Notes: generated by a model from the sequence alone, not told the origin. A stretch of 64,000 nt of DNA from Caprella mutica (GCA_947561585.1 CANNZV010002479.1:40087-104086); one strand, 5' to 3'. Numbered from the stretch's first letter, positions 35,221 to 49,660 are shown. Program-made: numbers and translations.

Positions 35221-35792
35221 CAGGTACGCGTAGCTTTTATTACACCCCGCTTTTATTAAAGAAACAGGAATTGCGAGAATTGATTCGATGTTATTATTCT
35301 TCATAGATATAAAAACGGAGACTATTTTTTTTTTGTGATAATTTCACGGCAACTGCTATATTAATATTATTAATCAGATTAGAAGCAATTAGCTCAGAAA
35401 TTAGTCTTTAAAGCAGAAGAAGTTTTAGCAATGACTACATCAAGCTAATCACTAATCTATTCTGATTCAGAGTTAATCTTATATGGTTGAATTTTAAAAC
35501 TTTTAACTTTTAAAATTTGTCTCCACTTAAAGTTTTAAAGTTCATCCATAAGATTTACTCTCAATCAGAATAGATTAGTAATTAGCTTGATAATAAGTCA
35601 TTGTTAAAATTACTTCTGTTTCTATAGAAGCAATTATTTAGCTCAAAAATGAGTAATTCCCTAATCTAATTATTAATATTTATATTATAGTTACCGTAAA
35701 ATAATTGCCTCAAAAATTTGTTTCTATTTTTTATGGAGTCATTTAGTAATAAGACTGAGTCGTGATTTGGTAATAAAAGCGGGGCCTGACTG
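35221..35792. mobile_element. Foldback MITE with CAG..CCCCGCTTTTATTA ends (B)
   Basis: Flanked by TA. It is more complete than copy A: it keeps aatctattctgattcagag on the left arm, which pairs with the right-arm word ctctcaatcagaatagatt. Confidence 0.75.
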
Positions 35793-36769
35793 TATTGGTA
35801 TATAAGTTTCCTCTCTCTTCACATCATCGACTACTGAGTCCCTTGTATCTTGTCTGATATAGAATCCATCTGATATCTTAAAGAAATTACACAATATATG
35901 ATAAAATATTTATGGTTACTGCTAACTTATTAACAATGAGTAATTGGAGGTGTCCCTTTTTCGCTAGGTAACCATCCTATATTGTCAGTTGCATTATCGA
36001 AATAAAAAGATTTAGAATTTCTTTGATAATATCAGTATTAAAAAAAACCTAGTTAATTCGTGAGTATATTCGATTGATATAGTCATCTTTCGCTCCACTT
36101 AATTGGAATATTCCTTCTTGTTCAATATTTCTTTATTTATTTCAAGAATGACAAGGAATTTCTTGCAATGGGTTAGTGAAAGTTGGCTCTTTCTTGCAGT
36201 TCTTCCTGTTACGCACCCCAAGATTTCCCTCCTGTTGTTCACCCACTCCAAAACCCACAAAGTTGCGTAATCTACGAGAGATCTGATAGTTATTTTTATA
36301 TCTAAAATATGTTTAAACCAGTAAAACATAACACTAAACCGCGGCGAGTTGTCCTACCGGAAAGTAACTTGTACACGGTGAATTATCTGATGGAGAGTTG
36401 TCCTAGAACCCAACTTCAACGATAAATACAAAACGGCAATTAATTAACATTGATGCATTTATATTTTGTAATTATTTAGAATATTAGAGCTAATATATAT
36501 ACTTATTGAAAAATAATGTAAACAATCTATCGGATTTTTAATCAACTTTACTAATGAAAGTCTATCTTCTCTTTCAAACTACAATGATTTTTGAATATAT
36601 ATTTTAAAGAGTTAACTAATTAATGTTCAATCATCATATTATGTAAAAAATTCGTAAGAAAATAATGGTGAACAACGTATTTTCTTTTGTAAGTACTGTG
36701 CTGTTGACCTAACGGTCACATGTAGACGATATAGTTCAGTAGCTGAAATATCTTACATATGGTGATTAT
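35793..36769. other. Non-coding stretch (B), lacks the 1.1-kb segment of A
   Basis: Junction at about 36152 (GAATGAC then AAGGAATTTCTTGC). No gene is visible. Confidence 0.5.
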
Positions 36770-37890
36770 TAGAGCCCGGACTTTTAGGACCTATAAAAAG
36801 GCATTAAGGACATTAAAAAAGGCATTTAAGGACCTCGAAAAAAGCCGTTAAGGACCTTAAAAAAGGCATTTTAGGACCTCGAAAAAAGCCGTTAAGGACC
36901 TTAAAAAAGGCATTTTAGGACCTCGAAAAAAGCCGTTAAGGACCTTAAAAAAGGCATTTTAGGACATATAAAAACATTTTAGGACCTAAAAAAGACATTT
37001 TAGTACTTATACATACAATTTTATGATTAATAAATAGATATTTACAACGAATAAATTAGTATTTTGGAACATAAAATCAACAGTTTTTAGTTCGTTTAAC
37101 TAAAAAAATGGTGAAAACAAATAAACAATTCCTTCCTTAGAAATTCAATGAATCTAGTTTATATTATATTTATTCAAATTTAACCTAAAGTATTATAAAA
37201 AAAGGTTAGGTAAATTGAAATTCATGAAATGAAACTAATTCCAATATCATATTCTAAATTTGTATTTACAGCAAACCCTCGTAATAGACAAACCATGTAT
37301 GTATTAGATAATTAGACCAATAATTAAGATACTTTGAAACTGTTGTACAGGAAAAACCACTTACAAGACAAAACACATTTTTTGTCACCTGGCAGTTTTT
37401 CTATTGTTTATATACTAGGTTCTACATCTATCTCTCTTTGAATAGTTTATTATATTGATTATTCGCTAATTTATCTTTTTATTCATGGCAGAGTCTGTGC
37501 TAAAAAAATTGATGTATAGAATTACAGAAAACTAGTTACAGTGGTGACTATTCTAATTGTTGAAGTGAGAGAAGTACAGTGAAACTCCTGAGTTATGAGG
37601 TTTTTTTATGAAGCACCCGAGTAATGAAGGACCTGAGTTATGAAATGCACCTGAGTTATGAAATATTTTATTTTTTTAAATCATAGAAAACGATATTTCT
37701 TGAGGTAGAACTGTACCTTTTCCTAGTCAAGTGAATAATGAATTGGCAGAATTTAAAATCATATTGCACAAGTGAAAAAGTAAAACTCAACTATGACAAG
37801 CAATTACAATATAGAAGTTTTTTTTATGAAAATTACAACTTCAATGCAATAGTGGGTTTTGCAATCTTCTCCACCAGACACTACCATATA

Positions 37891-38105
37891 ATAAGATAAT
37901 ACTCTATTATAGAATAATACTCTATTATAGGATAATGTACTCTATTAGAGGATGATACTCTATTATAGAATAATACTCTATTATAGAATAATACCCTATT
38001 ATAGAATAATATACTCTATTATAGAATAATACTCTATTATAGAATAATATACTCTATTATAGGATAATATACTCTATTATAGGATAATTTACTCTATTAT
38101 AGGAT
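37891..38105. repeat. Expanded ATACTCTATTATAGAATA minisatellite (B)
   Basis: About 12 units of ataatactctattatagaa and variants (ATAC/ATATAC, GAATA/GGATA), against about 5 in unit A. Confidence 0.85.
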
Positions 38106-38805
38106 GAGACCCAATAATTATCAAAGGTTAAGGATGATATCCAATAAGAGGATACCACCTACAGGTAATTGTGTATCATGCTATAATAGAGTAGGTATTA
38201 TATATGAAAATATAAATCAGGAAGGCAAAGATTTACTATAAAGTTTAAGTTATCAATAAATCGGATATATTGAGAATAAACTGTGTTTTCTGTATTGTTT
38301 GAGATTTAAATGATGTGTATTTTTTGTTAATGATTTAAATTTAGGCATAAATTAGCCATGATTTATATCAGTTTTTTGTATAATAATGAGTAGCTATATT
38401 GATTTCCCACAACATTTACTTAATATTTGTTTAATTACCTCAATTTTGTATAAAATTTAGTGCACACAGCACATCCATATAAGAATAATATTTGTCATAG
38501 TTATCCCTCAATGACAAAAATTCTCTATGATTTTAATCACAGAAAACTCTCACTGCACACGAATTATGAAGTGGCCCTGAGTTATGAAGAAACCATTACT
38601 TCACTGTAGTAATTTTTTTATATAGTAATTCAGACAGATTTTGATTGAATTATAACGTTCTAGAAATTTGCCAATATAACCCATCAACTTTACCGACTTA
38701 CCAAATTATTAAGTAGTATAAAAATCACAAAATAAGACTTTGCATCATTTTAGGAATTTATGATATTTTAGGACTTTTTGGCATTTATGGTAATTATGAC
38801 TTTTA

Positions 38806-39376
38806 AAGGAGGGGTGCGGGTAAAATTAAATATTTGTTAATATGTGTTTTAATTGAATCATCATATTTAATTATGCATGATTAAATACTCTGTACATCTA
38901 AATAATACTAATTTAAGAAAATAAAATTTAATTTAATTTGAAAAAGCTCCATCTAGTGACAAATAGCACAAGCTTTGCACGAGTCATTGACGTCATCTTG
39001 TTGTATTCCACAAACGTTGTGCGAAAAACTTCTGTATATATGCGAGTAATATTATATTAATTAAAACTCTAAAAATACTTTAATATTGTTAGTTTATTGC
39101 ATATAAGTCACAAATTCAAATATTCATGACTTATTTCTGAAGATAAACAGACATTTTCTAAGCGTTCATGAAGATTGTTCTGGAATGTTCTGGAAATAAT
39201 GTTAACAACGACATCTATATTATGATAGCATAAACTTATGTAAAATAATAAAAAAACCTATTTTCTCTGAAAATACAGTGATTTGAGACGAAATATTTGA
39301 TACCCGTCACGTATCAATGTTTATTTATCATATTATGATAAAATATTCGGTATGAAAATTAGACGCACCCCTCCTT
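38806..39376. mobile_element. 571-bp MITE nested in the hAT-like element (B)
   Basis: AAGGAGGGGTGCG ends with TA on both sides, as in unit A. Confidence 0.85.
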
Positions 39377-39481
39377 TAGGGCTTTATGGCATTTATTGAC
39401 TTTATGACATTTTATGGCTTTTATGGCATTTTAGGACTTTATGGCATTTTTCCGGGCTCTAGTGATTATGAATAGCTAATA

Positions 39482-40011
39482 CAGGCAAGCCTCGCTATTA
39501 TTACGAATCAGACTTATAACAAATAGTAATAAGAGTGAGGTATGCCACAAGTTATAACTCAATCATTGTAGGTGAGTGTGTAGTTTGATACTTTGATTTA
39601 GATTATTGTGTTAATTACAATAATAGTTGGGTAATTTCCAAGTTATTAGTTGATTCTATTTTTTCGGACGTGTAAGAGATAAAATATATTTAATGATTAT
39701 TATTTATTATTTATTTATTTATTTATATGATACTTGTAAGTGTATGTTTCTTTTGGACAAAATACTCCCTTACTAAATTCAATTCACTTGGATCGCCGAA
39801 ATACTTTGGTATACTTTTGCCGAAAAATATCGAAATAAAAGTTTTTTTAAGGAGACTATAGAGGTAAGTAAACCTACAAGGATAGTGGGGCATCTTATAT
39901 AAATTTTAAAAAGTTGCTTAATTGTTCACGGTTACTGCGGGACCTGAAGCAGCAAAGATAAATCAAAGTATCCTTTGTATTACCATTAGTAATAAGAGCG
40001 GGGTGTGTATG
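39482..40011. mobile_element. MITE with Tigger/pogo-like ends (B)
   Basis: TA-flanked. The left end is CAGGCAAGCCTCGCTATTATTAC; the right end has TGTATG instead of TGTCTG. Same insertion as 16095-16616. Confidence 0.7.
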
Positions 40012-41488
40012 TACGTCAATTTTTTATGATTAACAATAGAAAATTTCGTTGTCTTTCTCTAATTCATTAAAATTTTATATATTAATATTTCTTTTTTTAT
40101 TAGTTTTCTGGCGGGATTTGCCAAGTCACCCTTTTCGTCACATTCCTTGGCAAGTGACTGCATTCACGGAGTAACTTTTCTTCATCCATGAATTTTGTGA
40201 CTTTGTTCATGGAGACAATTTCCTATCTGACAGTTTCTTCCAGTCCTTTGTATTTAATTTATATTTGACATCAACAATATGATCAACAAATTGGTCGAAG
40301 AAGACGATAAAACGCACATAAATTAATACAAAATATTTCACCCATACAATATAAATGTTAAGTAATTACGTTTGAAGATAATTGCAAATGAAAACCTTTA
40401 TACATTTACATGCAATAATAATTACACGAGGGCAATTATATGTATCGAAAGTCTTTACTATAATAAATAATCTGAAATTACAATATTGTTTCATATAGAA
40501 AGATCTAATTACCCCATAAACATTCTACTATATTACGCAGACCTATTTATAGTGACCATGAACTGCAACCTGGGTTATAGAAGGCAATAAAATACTTTAT
40601 ATTGTGATATTAGAAATAATAAAACATATCAATAATCAAGCATGAAAGTTTTATGATATAAAATTTAGGATTTTGTTGATAATTATTTAAATAAGCTTTG
40701 AATTAACAACAATTTCTTTATTTCGCTGACTATTATAGATTTGAAATAATTTGTACAATATAAAATTGGTGCCAGAAAACAATTTATTCAATGGTTTAAA
40801 TTATAAAACACCGATTTTAAAAGAGAAAGTAATAATAATAATTACCATGCCTATATAATATGACATAATATCCAGTATTGACTACATTAAAATGATAGAG
40901 ACAAATGTGTCTGAATATTAATGTAAATACAGCAATTAAACTTCCAACTTATTAGAGTACAAAAGTCCATTAATGTAAATTTGCAGGGCAATTAAACCTC
41001 CAATAAAGTAGGGTACAAATGTAAATTCTTGTGTATAAAATCCTACTGCGAAGAGGTACGTATCGTCAGTTACACTTTCACAGCCATCAGGAACATATAA
41101 TATTGTGGTGAAAAAGGTGAGAAAGAAACTGGGAGGTAATGCAGATTTAGTAACTATATATCCTTTAAAAATATCGTTGTCATATATCTGAGAAAAACTA
41201 TTGATGAAATTATAGGTTTATGTATATTTAAACATTGTCCAAATTATTTGGTCAGAGATTTTTAAAAACTTCCTTTTGGTTCACGGATTTGAAGTTTTCT
41301 AATTCGAATTAATCGAGTTAGAAAAATATCACGCAGTTAACTCTTATATGCTAGGAAACTCTAAACTACTTACTAAAAGGATACCAAGAACTTTAACATT
41401 AGGCACGTAGATATTTGAGATTGAAATACATAAAGTTTGAATTATATAAATATTGGATGATAATGTATACAATTTCAGATTTCTGAAG
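40012..41488. other. Upstream region of carbonic-anhydrase-related copy B
   Basis: Matches 16617-18090, including the dispersed-repeat relic at about 40127-40255. No promoter element can be assigned. Confidence 0.5.
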
Positions 41489-43358
41489 ATGTTCCAGGGG
41501 ATTATTTGTGTTGTTCTAATTGTTGCAGTTTTGACTGAAGGTGAAAAATATTTAGGAATTAGTCTATCTATCTGATAATCTAATAATTTATATGCAACTA
41601 TAATAATATACTCGAGTATTTGGATGATTTATAATCTAAGATTAATTCCATCTTTTTCAGTATCTGCATGGACGTACTCTGGTAAGCTGAGAAGCCATGG
41701 ATAACCATGGACGTACATTGTGAACTGAAATTATCAGCTATGATTAAAACAAAACAAAATTTAGATTTTATTTATTTATTAATGTTGCGTATTATAAATT
41801 TAGATCACAATGATCGAGATAGAAAACACAATCCAGAATAATTATAGTCTGTTTAGAATTTTTCATAATTTTACTTCAGTCTGTGATTTCCAAAAAAATG
41901 ATTGCGGCAACTTGATTTGATAAACGAGTTTTTGTTTTTCAGATCAAGGTGCATGGGATGAAAACTGTTCTGGAGAAATGCAATCACCCATTAATATCAT
42001 CTCTAGAGATGCAAAGAAAAGAAATCTGGAATCCTTCAACTTCACCAGCTACGACACGAAATCAGATAGAGTTACTCTAGTCAATGTTATGTCTACAGGT
42101 AAAAACTATTTACACAAAAGTTAAAGTGCTAATTTATGCATAATTGTGTTAAGTTCTCAATTATTTAATAATTGAGACTTAATGTTTTTTCCACAAGAAT
42201 TATATAATTGGTATGAAATTTAATAGTTATCTTTATCGTTATAATAAAAAAAGTACTGAAAACATACTTCCTCTCAACGAATCAATTCTAAACTTTTATT
42301 CACAGCAAATTTACTTTTGGGAGATCCAGCTCCACATTTGTCTGGTGGAGGACTTGCATCAACTTACGAATTCCTATTCTTGCAATTTCATTGGGGAAGT
42401 CCCAGCGACAATAAGGGTTCTGAACATCTAGTGGATGGACATCAGTAAGTATTTTATATTTCAATCAAATACAGATTCATTCCCACAATAGAACGTTTAA
42501 GCATTTTTTACATATACTCATGAAGATATGCGCTTGAATTGCAATTGTATCACTGGAACACAGCCTATGGAAATGTGGCCACAGCTTCCGATAAGCCAGA
42601 CGGTTTTGCAGTCCTAAGTATATTGTACGATGTTGGACCAGCAAACAATGCTCTTGAACCTTTGGTTGCGAAACTTCCAAATATTTTGGAGGGAGAATGT
42701 GGGTAAATATCGTAACATTGACTTACTGTTTTCATTAATCAATATAATATTTCATTTCATTCAAACGAAATTTCTTTCTTGAAGCTGAACACTTTATCTC
42801 CGACTCATCTATCCCTGCGTTGAGTTCATTCCTCCCATCTGACACATCCAAGTTCTACCGCTACTATGGTAGTATGACCGCTCCATTTTGCTATGAATCC
42901 GTTATTTGGACAGTCTTCGCTAACAGACTAACAGTTTCAATCGCTCAGGTTTGAATCACTATTCCTTGCTCAAACATATTTGTAAAATATATTTGTTTAA
43001 ATGATTGTGATATAGTATCTTTCTTATCAGATTTTAATTTTATCTTACTTCAGCTTACTGAATTTCGCAAACTGAGAGACATTACTACTGACTCTCCCAT
43101 TGTCTCCAACTTCAGGGTCGTTCAAAACTCTGCTATTAAGGTAAAGATTCTTCTGTATGCTAATAACTAATTTAATTTTATGCAATTCCATTTATTTTAA
43201 GGATAATGATCACTAAGAAATTTTCTTACACCAGTACTTGATAGATATTCAAATGTTATTCCAACTACCAGGTAATCTATAGTGAAACGAATAAGAAGAC
43301 GGAAGTCTGTGGCCTCTTCCTGTGGATAAAAAGTGGCTCCTGGTGTTCTTATATCTAA
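41489..43358 (+). CDS. Secreted carbonic-anhydrase-related protein, intact copy B
   Basis: Eight exons join in phase: 41489-41540, 41661-41681 (21-nt microexon), 41943-42098, 42306-42444, 42526-42698, 42785-42948, 43054-43140 and 43272-43358 (TAA). They give about 292 residues. The exon 5 donor is AAT|GTGGGT, chosen because it alone keeps the frame into SEHLISDSS. The order is signal peptide (MFQGIICVVLIVAVLTE), WTYSG, QSPINI, LSGGGLASTYEF, QFHWGS, GSEHLVDG, ELQLYHWN, KPDGFAVLSILYDVG, YRYYGSMTAPFCYE, NFRVVQNSAIK. Of the three zinc ligands of alpha-carbonic anhydrases only one His remains: the FHFHW first His is Gln (LQFHW) and the ELHLVHW His is Gln (ELQLYHW). The proton-shuttle His is also absent (TGAN). 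It is therefore probably a secreted, non-catalytic relative. AATAAA follows at 43433. Confidence 0.9.
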
Positions 43359-43432
43359 ACATTTAAAAAAAATATGTGACTAAGTTTTTGTATTTGATTA
43401 GAATTTATGTCATTATTGCCTGTAAGGATTTA

Positions 43433-43438
43433 AATAAA
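43433..43438 (+). promoter_or_regulatory. Polyadenylation signal of carbonic-anhydrase-related gene B
   Basis: AATAAA 75 nt after the stop, at the same place as in unit A. Confidence 0.65.
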
Positions 43439-43809
43439 GAATAAAACTTTGTATTAAAAATTATTTAATGTTTAAATAAAAAATAAAATTATGTATTAAT
43501 AATTATTACCTTGGCAATGATCTATGCGTAAAATTTGATGGAGAAGGCATTGACGAATGCAATTGTAGATTCCAATGTTGCAGGCCACTTGGTTATTAGC
43601 TCATAGTTAATTTGATCCTGCTCCCTTAGTATTATAGTATTATAGTGTATACAGTGTGTTTCACCTATTTGTCAGTTTAAATTGAATGATATTCAATGAA
43701 ATATATCAGAAAGTGGTATCTTCCATACACCGTTGTGTTCCTTAGGGACGAAACTTTTGATCGATATCGATTTATTTGTTCGCACAACTTAAACTAATTG
43801 AAAAGCCTT

Positions 43810-46800
43810 TGTTATGATCACTTCTTGGGTTTGAGAATTGACACTAGACTCTCAAATTTTAATGGGAATATATTTGAATTAATCCCTTCAGAACCAATTG
43901 TTTATTCTTTATTTCCATAATTCAGTAACTGATCTAATTAATGTCTATCAATTACACAGGAAATGAAAGCATGACCGGTTCAATTTTATTATAGGCACAA
44001 ATATAAAAATACACTGTTTGGCAAATATGGTTATGAGAATGATCGGAATAGAGGGTAGAACAGTATATGATTATGTCCTACCCCAGCTAGTGTCGTGCCA
44101 ATTCCGACTTAAAGAAGTATTTAGGCAGACGAGACTAAAACTTAGGCCTATGAGGGTACAATCAGAAAATCAAACAAATAGGCCTACTTTGGATACAAAC
44201 ACATAGGGATATAGAAACATACAATTTGGTTAGATGGTATAAACGGTTTTCTGAGAGGGTTGGTTACCGACGGGAAGTAAGCAATTATAGAAATTCAAAA
44301 CCCTTAGAAGACATGTTATTTTAGAGATTTTTGTAGAAATAAATTCGTAGTTATATTCATATTTGAATTGTAGTACATAACATATTCCCCTCACCCGATA
44401 AAAATGCAAAATGCCCTCATTTTAAATGTTAAGTAATAAGATGGCTCGGTATTCAGGTATGTGCAATATATTCCATTTGTTCGATAGTGTACCATTATTG
44501 CGGTATATCACTTTGGCATTATTTATAAATATACAAAAGCAAACCATGTTTGGGGGACATAAATATTCCCATTCCTAACGTAGATTAATTATCGTATAAT
44601 CACCCATATTGAAAGGACCGTTCCCGAGAACAACTTGCAAACTTCAAATGGAATCTACAGCTTGCCGACACTTCCGCAGTATTCGGATAGTGTACTTATT
44701 TCAATTATCATTATTATTATTAGTTGCGGTAAAAATAGATCCGCCATACGACATGACTCCTCTTTAAATAATTACAAATTATCGAGACCAACTGTCTAGT
44801 ACTGGAAATGCAATTCATACCAACCGTATTTAAAGCTCATCAAATACTAACAGGGACTTTTATAAAATTATTAAAACGGGAATATTTCGGGTATATGATG
44901 AACTAAAATCACTATCAAGAGAATATTCTAATTTCTATTTCATTTTAAATTCTCATAAGTCCATACCAGTATTTATCAACATTAAATTCAATGGCAATAC
45001 CGGATGCAATATAAGTGTGGTATCACATGTTTGAAAATGGTAATTATTAACCAACATTATCATACTAAAAAATATAACAATAGATTTTTACCACAAATTG
45101 TTCTCCTAACAACCAATATATTTTCTTTTACAACGTTACAAATAATGGTAAATTCAACAACCTGTTGCTAAGATTAATATTACATAATATTAAATATTCT
45201 TTAGTCAAATTAAATATTCAATGGACCCTTTTACGGAATACAAAAATTAACATAATATTGAGTGTCATACTTTCCATTTTATACTTTTTTTTCCTAAACT
45301 ATTGTTACATGAAAATATTTCTATTTCTATTCTACAACACAGTTACTTATACTATTATTAGAGAATATTGATCAATCAAATATCGTATTGAGAAACTATG
45401 AAAATTTCATAATCAATAAAACTCCATCCTCTTTATTACAACACATTAATAATTTCAATCGATTCAAATCTGTAGGCGAGGTGAAAACTCACAACTAATA
45501 ATTTAATTAGTTTTATAATTTTAAATATAAGATTTTGTGCCATTCAAATTTTGTGAGAAACTCTTTCCATGCAGTTTGAACTGAAAATTTTATAGTATTT
45601 TATGATTTAAACATGACATATTTTATAGGTAAATAGTTTCACAACCTGAAATTTTCCATCAATTTTCCACATATTCAAATTCTACTTTATCATGACTTGT
45701 TTATTTTATTGGGCAAATTATCGCGGTATAACAGGGCGTGGTAAAATTAACGTGACTGGTAAATTACTTTACAGTAAGTCACATGCGTTATTTCCCTACC
45801 TAAGATATTAAGACCATAGCATTAACTTGTCAACTCTTAAGAAAACCATTGGATAATTACCAAGGATAATTACATCCTCTATGGTATAACAAGAAGCGAT
45901 CAATAATTATTTAATTATTTACAATTTAACTCAGAGTTATCACACGGTCTTTACACTTTTGATAAATTTGGAACCGATATATGTAACAATTATTTAATTA
46001 CAAGCCCTTTTCATTCTTCAAGTTCGATTATTCATCATTTGCCCAAATATAAACTTGCATACGATATTAGAAAATGCAGAACATATAATCAGTCAATGTT
46101 TACCAAATAAAGATTCCTAAATTAACCACGTGAAAATAAATAAGTAAATACGGATAGAAGACATGATAAAATAATGGATATGAAATAAATAGTCACATAA
46201 AGAAAATCAAAATAACGAACAGATGACAATACATTAAATGTGAGTAATATACCAAAATTATTTATAATGAATTCTCAAAAAATATTCGATTGTAAATAAG
46301 ATATTTAAGATAAAACAATCATATTCCTAAAAATGTTAGTAAATATGTATTTCAATCAATTTCGAAATAACGGTATCATGAATTAGATTTCGCGTAATCT
46401 ATTAAAGATATCGAAAAAGTCGAATCAGAAAGAAAACTTCAACTAATGGCCATGTCCTACTCAATTAAAATAATTATCTATGATGCGCATCTAAGGTAAT
46501 CTAATATAAGATTCTTATTTAAATTGTTCTTTTATCCTAATGATTTTCCTACTTTTTCTATTTTTTTTAAGTGCACTTCACATTATTAGGCACCTGTACC
46601 AATGATTCTTGTGGTTCTTCATGGTGTTGGTACTCTTAACTGTGAACCTCAAAGTTTTGAACAGGGCCAGCAACCACATGAGGGAAGAGGAACACAGCAC
46701 TCTAAGAAGCCTGTGGTAGAACCAGCACAGACGCCAGATGTCTGCCTTTCAATGGGATGAAGCCTGATTTGGGACATCTCTCATAGAGTTAGGGTGTAAC

Positions 46801-48132
46801 TGGGGAAAACGACGAAGCAGAGTGGGAAACGCAGAACTCTCCAATGCGTAAATGGGGACACCATATATTGGGAAACCATAGATGGGGAAAATAAAGATGG
46901 ATGTCCGGCGACTTAGCATTGAATTAATTAAAGGAGTGATGGTAAATGAACGTTGAGACGTGAAATGAAATCGAGAAACTGATTTCGATGAAACGTTTAG
47001 AATAAATTCAATAAACTGAAGTTGAAGAGCCGTGAAATTGAATTCAAGAAACACGATTTCGAGGAATTGTTACATTTTCGTCTAGGACATTTTAGTGCAT
47101 TAAATCCCTTACGATGCGATAGAAAATGAAGACTGTTGTTACTGATGTCACGATTTTTCAAAAGGCGACGCCAAGCTGAACAATAAAGTGTTGTCATGAC
47201 GTCACAAGATGCGAGAGAATGTTAAAAGACGCGCTTGAAGAAAACAAAGAGTCTGTTGTCTCTTACATCGAATATCGAAATATTTTCTGTTGATAGCACA
47301 TGCAATGACTGAATAATCAAATCACGGCGAAGAGAATAAAGAAGTCAATTCCCACTTCAAAACTGTAGAATTCATTCCGTACGACTATCAATCACATGGA
47401 GAAACAATTCACTCTGGGTGTTGGTAGGTTACTCACTCACTGGGGCATTAATATTGGTAGCGTGGTACAGTCGTCCAGATGTACAATAGGTATATGTACT
47501 ATCGGTTGGAGCGTGGGCACCCGAAATGTATAATGAATTAATCACAAAATATCATTTCTAAGTAAATTCTTGGGTTTGAGAATTGACACTAGATTTTCAA
47601 ATTTTAATGGGAATATATGTGAATTAATCCCTTCAGAACCAATTGTTTATTCCTTATTTCCATAATTCAGTAACTGATCTAATTAATGTCTATAGATTAC
47701 ACAGGAAATGAAGGCGGGTAATGACCGGTTCAATTTTATTATAGGCACAAATATAAAAATACACTGTTTGGCAAATATGGTTATGAGAATGATCGGAATA
47801 GAGGGTAGAACAGTATATGATTATGTCCTACCCCAGCTAGTGTCGTGCCAATTCTGACTTAAACAAGTATTTAGGCAGACGAGACTAAAACTTAGGCATA
47901 TGAGGGTACAATCAGAAAATCAAACAAATAGGCCTACTTTGGATACAAACACATAGGGATATAGAAACATACAATTTGGTTAGATGGTATAAACAGTTTT
48001 CTGAGAGGGTTGGTTACCGACGGGAAGTAAGCAATTATAGAAATTCAAACCCCTTAGAAGCCATGTTATTTTAGAGATTTTTGTAGAAATATATACGTAT
48101 TTATATTCATATTTGAATTGTAGTACATATCA
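43810..48132 (-). mobile_element. Non-coding LTR element (B), primer-binding site deleted
   Basis: Left LTR 43810-44382 (573 bp, TGTTATG to CATAACA). The right LTR runs from about 47569 to 48132 and has lost its first bases together with the adjacent primer-binding-like site, a deletion of about 50 bp compared with unit A (aagtaaattc joined to ttgggtttgag). CCTT duplications flank the pair. The interior has no gag or pol. Confidence 0.83.
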
Positions 48133-49660
48133 CCTTCAAGACATTCATTGTACGGGCATTCAGCAAAATAAAAAGTTCGCCAAGACTTCCTTCGCCACTA
48201 CAGTGTGCAGAAAGGACGAGAGTAAGCTCATTACCAGCTTAAGCAATTCATCAGAGTCAACGTAGAATTTTAAAAGGGCAGATATGTGCTCAAAAAGCCC
48301 TAATGCTCATTTTTGTTCTACTAGATTCTCGTCAGATATTACCCTAACCAGATTCAATAAATCCAAGTCCAAATCATCAATTTTATATATAGAACGTAAT
48401 TTGTGGAATGATATCAATAGTAAAAACAACAACTTATATAATGTGTTTCAAACACGTTTTAAACGAAATCTGAATTCAACTGTGTAATTTTTCTTTAGAA
48501 GCTTAGCAATTTTAAATTTGTTATAGATTTTTTTTTGTGATTTTCGTACGATATACGTAGAATGTTTTTTTTATCATGTCTCCTATTAATAAAAATTGTA
48601 TTTCTTATAATTTTAATTTATATAGGTTGCCCAAGAAGCGAAAAGCTTAAATGGGCCGAATTTGTGTTCCTTATTATAGGAGCAGAGTTGTGCCCGTAGC
48701 TCTGCTCCCAATTGTAAGGGCCATTTCGTTTCAATAAATAAAAAAAACAGCCGTGTACCAAAAGGAGAGCAGAGAATTTGAATGAGCTGAAGAACATGAT
48801 GGCCGAAGGTGACCTGTTATCTCTACGGCAAGCCGCACCAAATTTGTCCGTTAGTGCTACTTTTGTATGAAGGATGCTAAGATATGATACGAAGGCCAAA
48901 TTCTACAGAATTACTTCCGTACAACCTCTTACAGCAGCACACAAAGAAAAGCAGCGAAAGTTCTGTGAATGGCTCCTTGAACAGGAAGAATATTTTGTGC
49001 AGAGGGTAATCTGAACGGATAAAAAAAATTGTATTGCGCCAAAAACCTAATCGAAAAAATGACTGCAAGTGATCTACCTCAAACCCCAGTTAAATGATTG
49101 AATCCAATGATAGGAATGGTGCAAAAGGGATGATTTTCGTAGCGATTGTCGATGGAAAAGTTCCGATTGTTCATACATTTATCACTAAAGATTGCCGTTC
49201 AGATTCCTAGACTGGTGCCAGCTCTCTGGAACTGCTCAAAGATAGAGTGTGCCCAAGTTGCAATTGCACCGCTGCAAGCAAAATTTATGGTGGATGGATG
49301 ATGGTGCTCCACCCCACTTCACTAATTATGCTACAGCGTTCCTTCTTGAGAAGTTTCATGGACGGGTTATCAGCAGAAGAACATATAGAATATGGCCAGC
49401 CAACAGCCCTTATATCAATCCACTGAATTTCCACTTCTGGTCTGCATCTCAACGAAAAGTTTAACTACACAAGCCACAAAACATCAAGGAATTTGTGCAA
49501 AGCGTCCGAGATTTTGCAGCATCCTGTGATCAAAGAACAATCAAGAAAGTTGCTGCAAACGTGTTGGAGAGAGCAAGGCTATGTCTCAAAGCCGGCGGGG
49601 GGAAACTTTCAGCACCTTCTGTAAAATGGCCGTTGGAACTATATTTGCCTTTGTTTTGAA
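48133..49660 (+). pseudogene. DD41D mariner-like transposase remnant (B)
   Basis: Same pieces as in unit A: N-terminal part 48133-48300, LINE tail 48301-48625, remainder from about 48714. An extra stop (AAATAA) interrupts the N-terminal part here. In contrast the EFCEWLL-type word (FCEWLLEQEEYFVQRVI) is open here and stopped in unit A. The stop before TDKK is shared. Confidence 0.85.
48301..48625 (+). mobile_element. 3' end of a non-LTR retrotransposon (B)
   Basis: Counterpart of 26471-26793, with one visible residue change (YIECNLW to YIERNLW). Confidence 0.6.

Larger units (their letters stand above)
36770..39461. mobile_element. hAT-like non-autonomous element, 2.7 kb (B)
   Basis: GTGATTAT duplications flank TAGAGCCCGGA and its exact inverse. 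Same internal structure as copy A, including subterminal repeats at 36780-37010 and a nested MITE. It is longer than A mainly because of the minisatellite. Confidence 0.88.
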
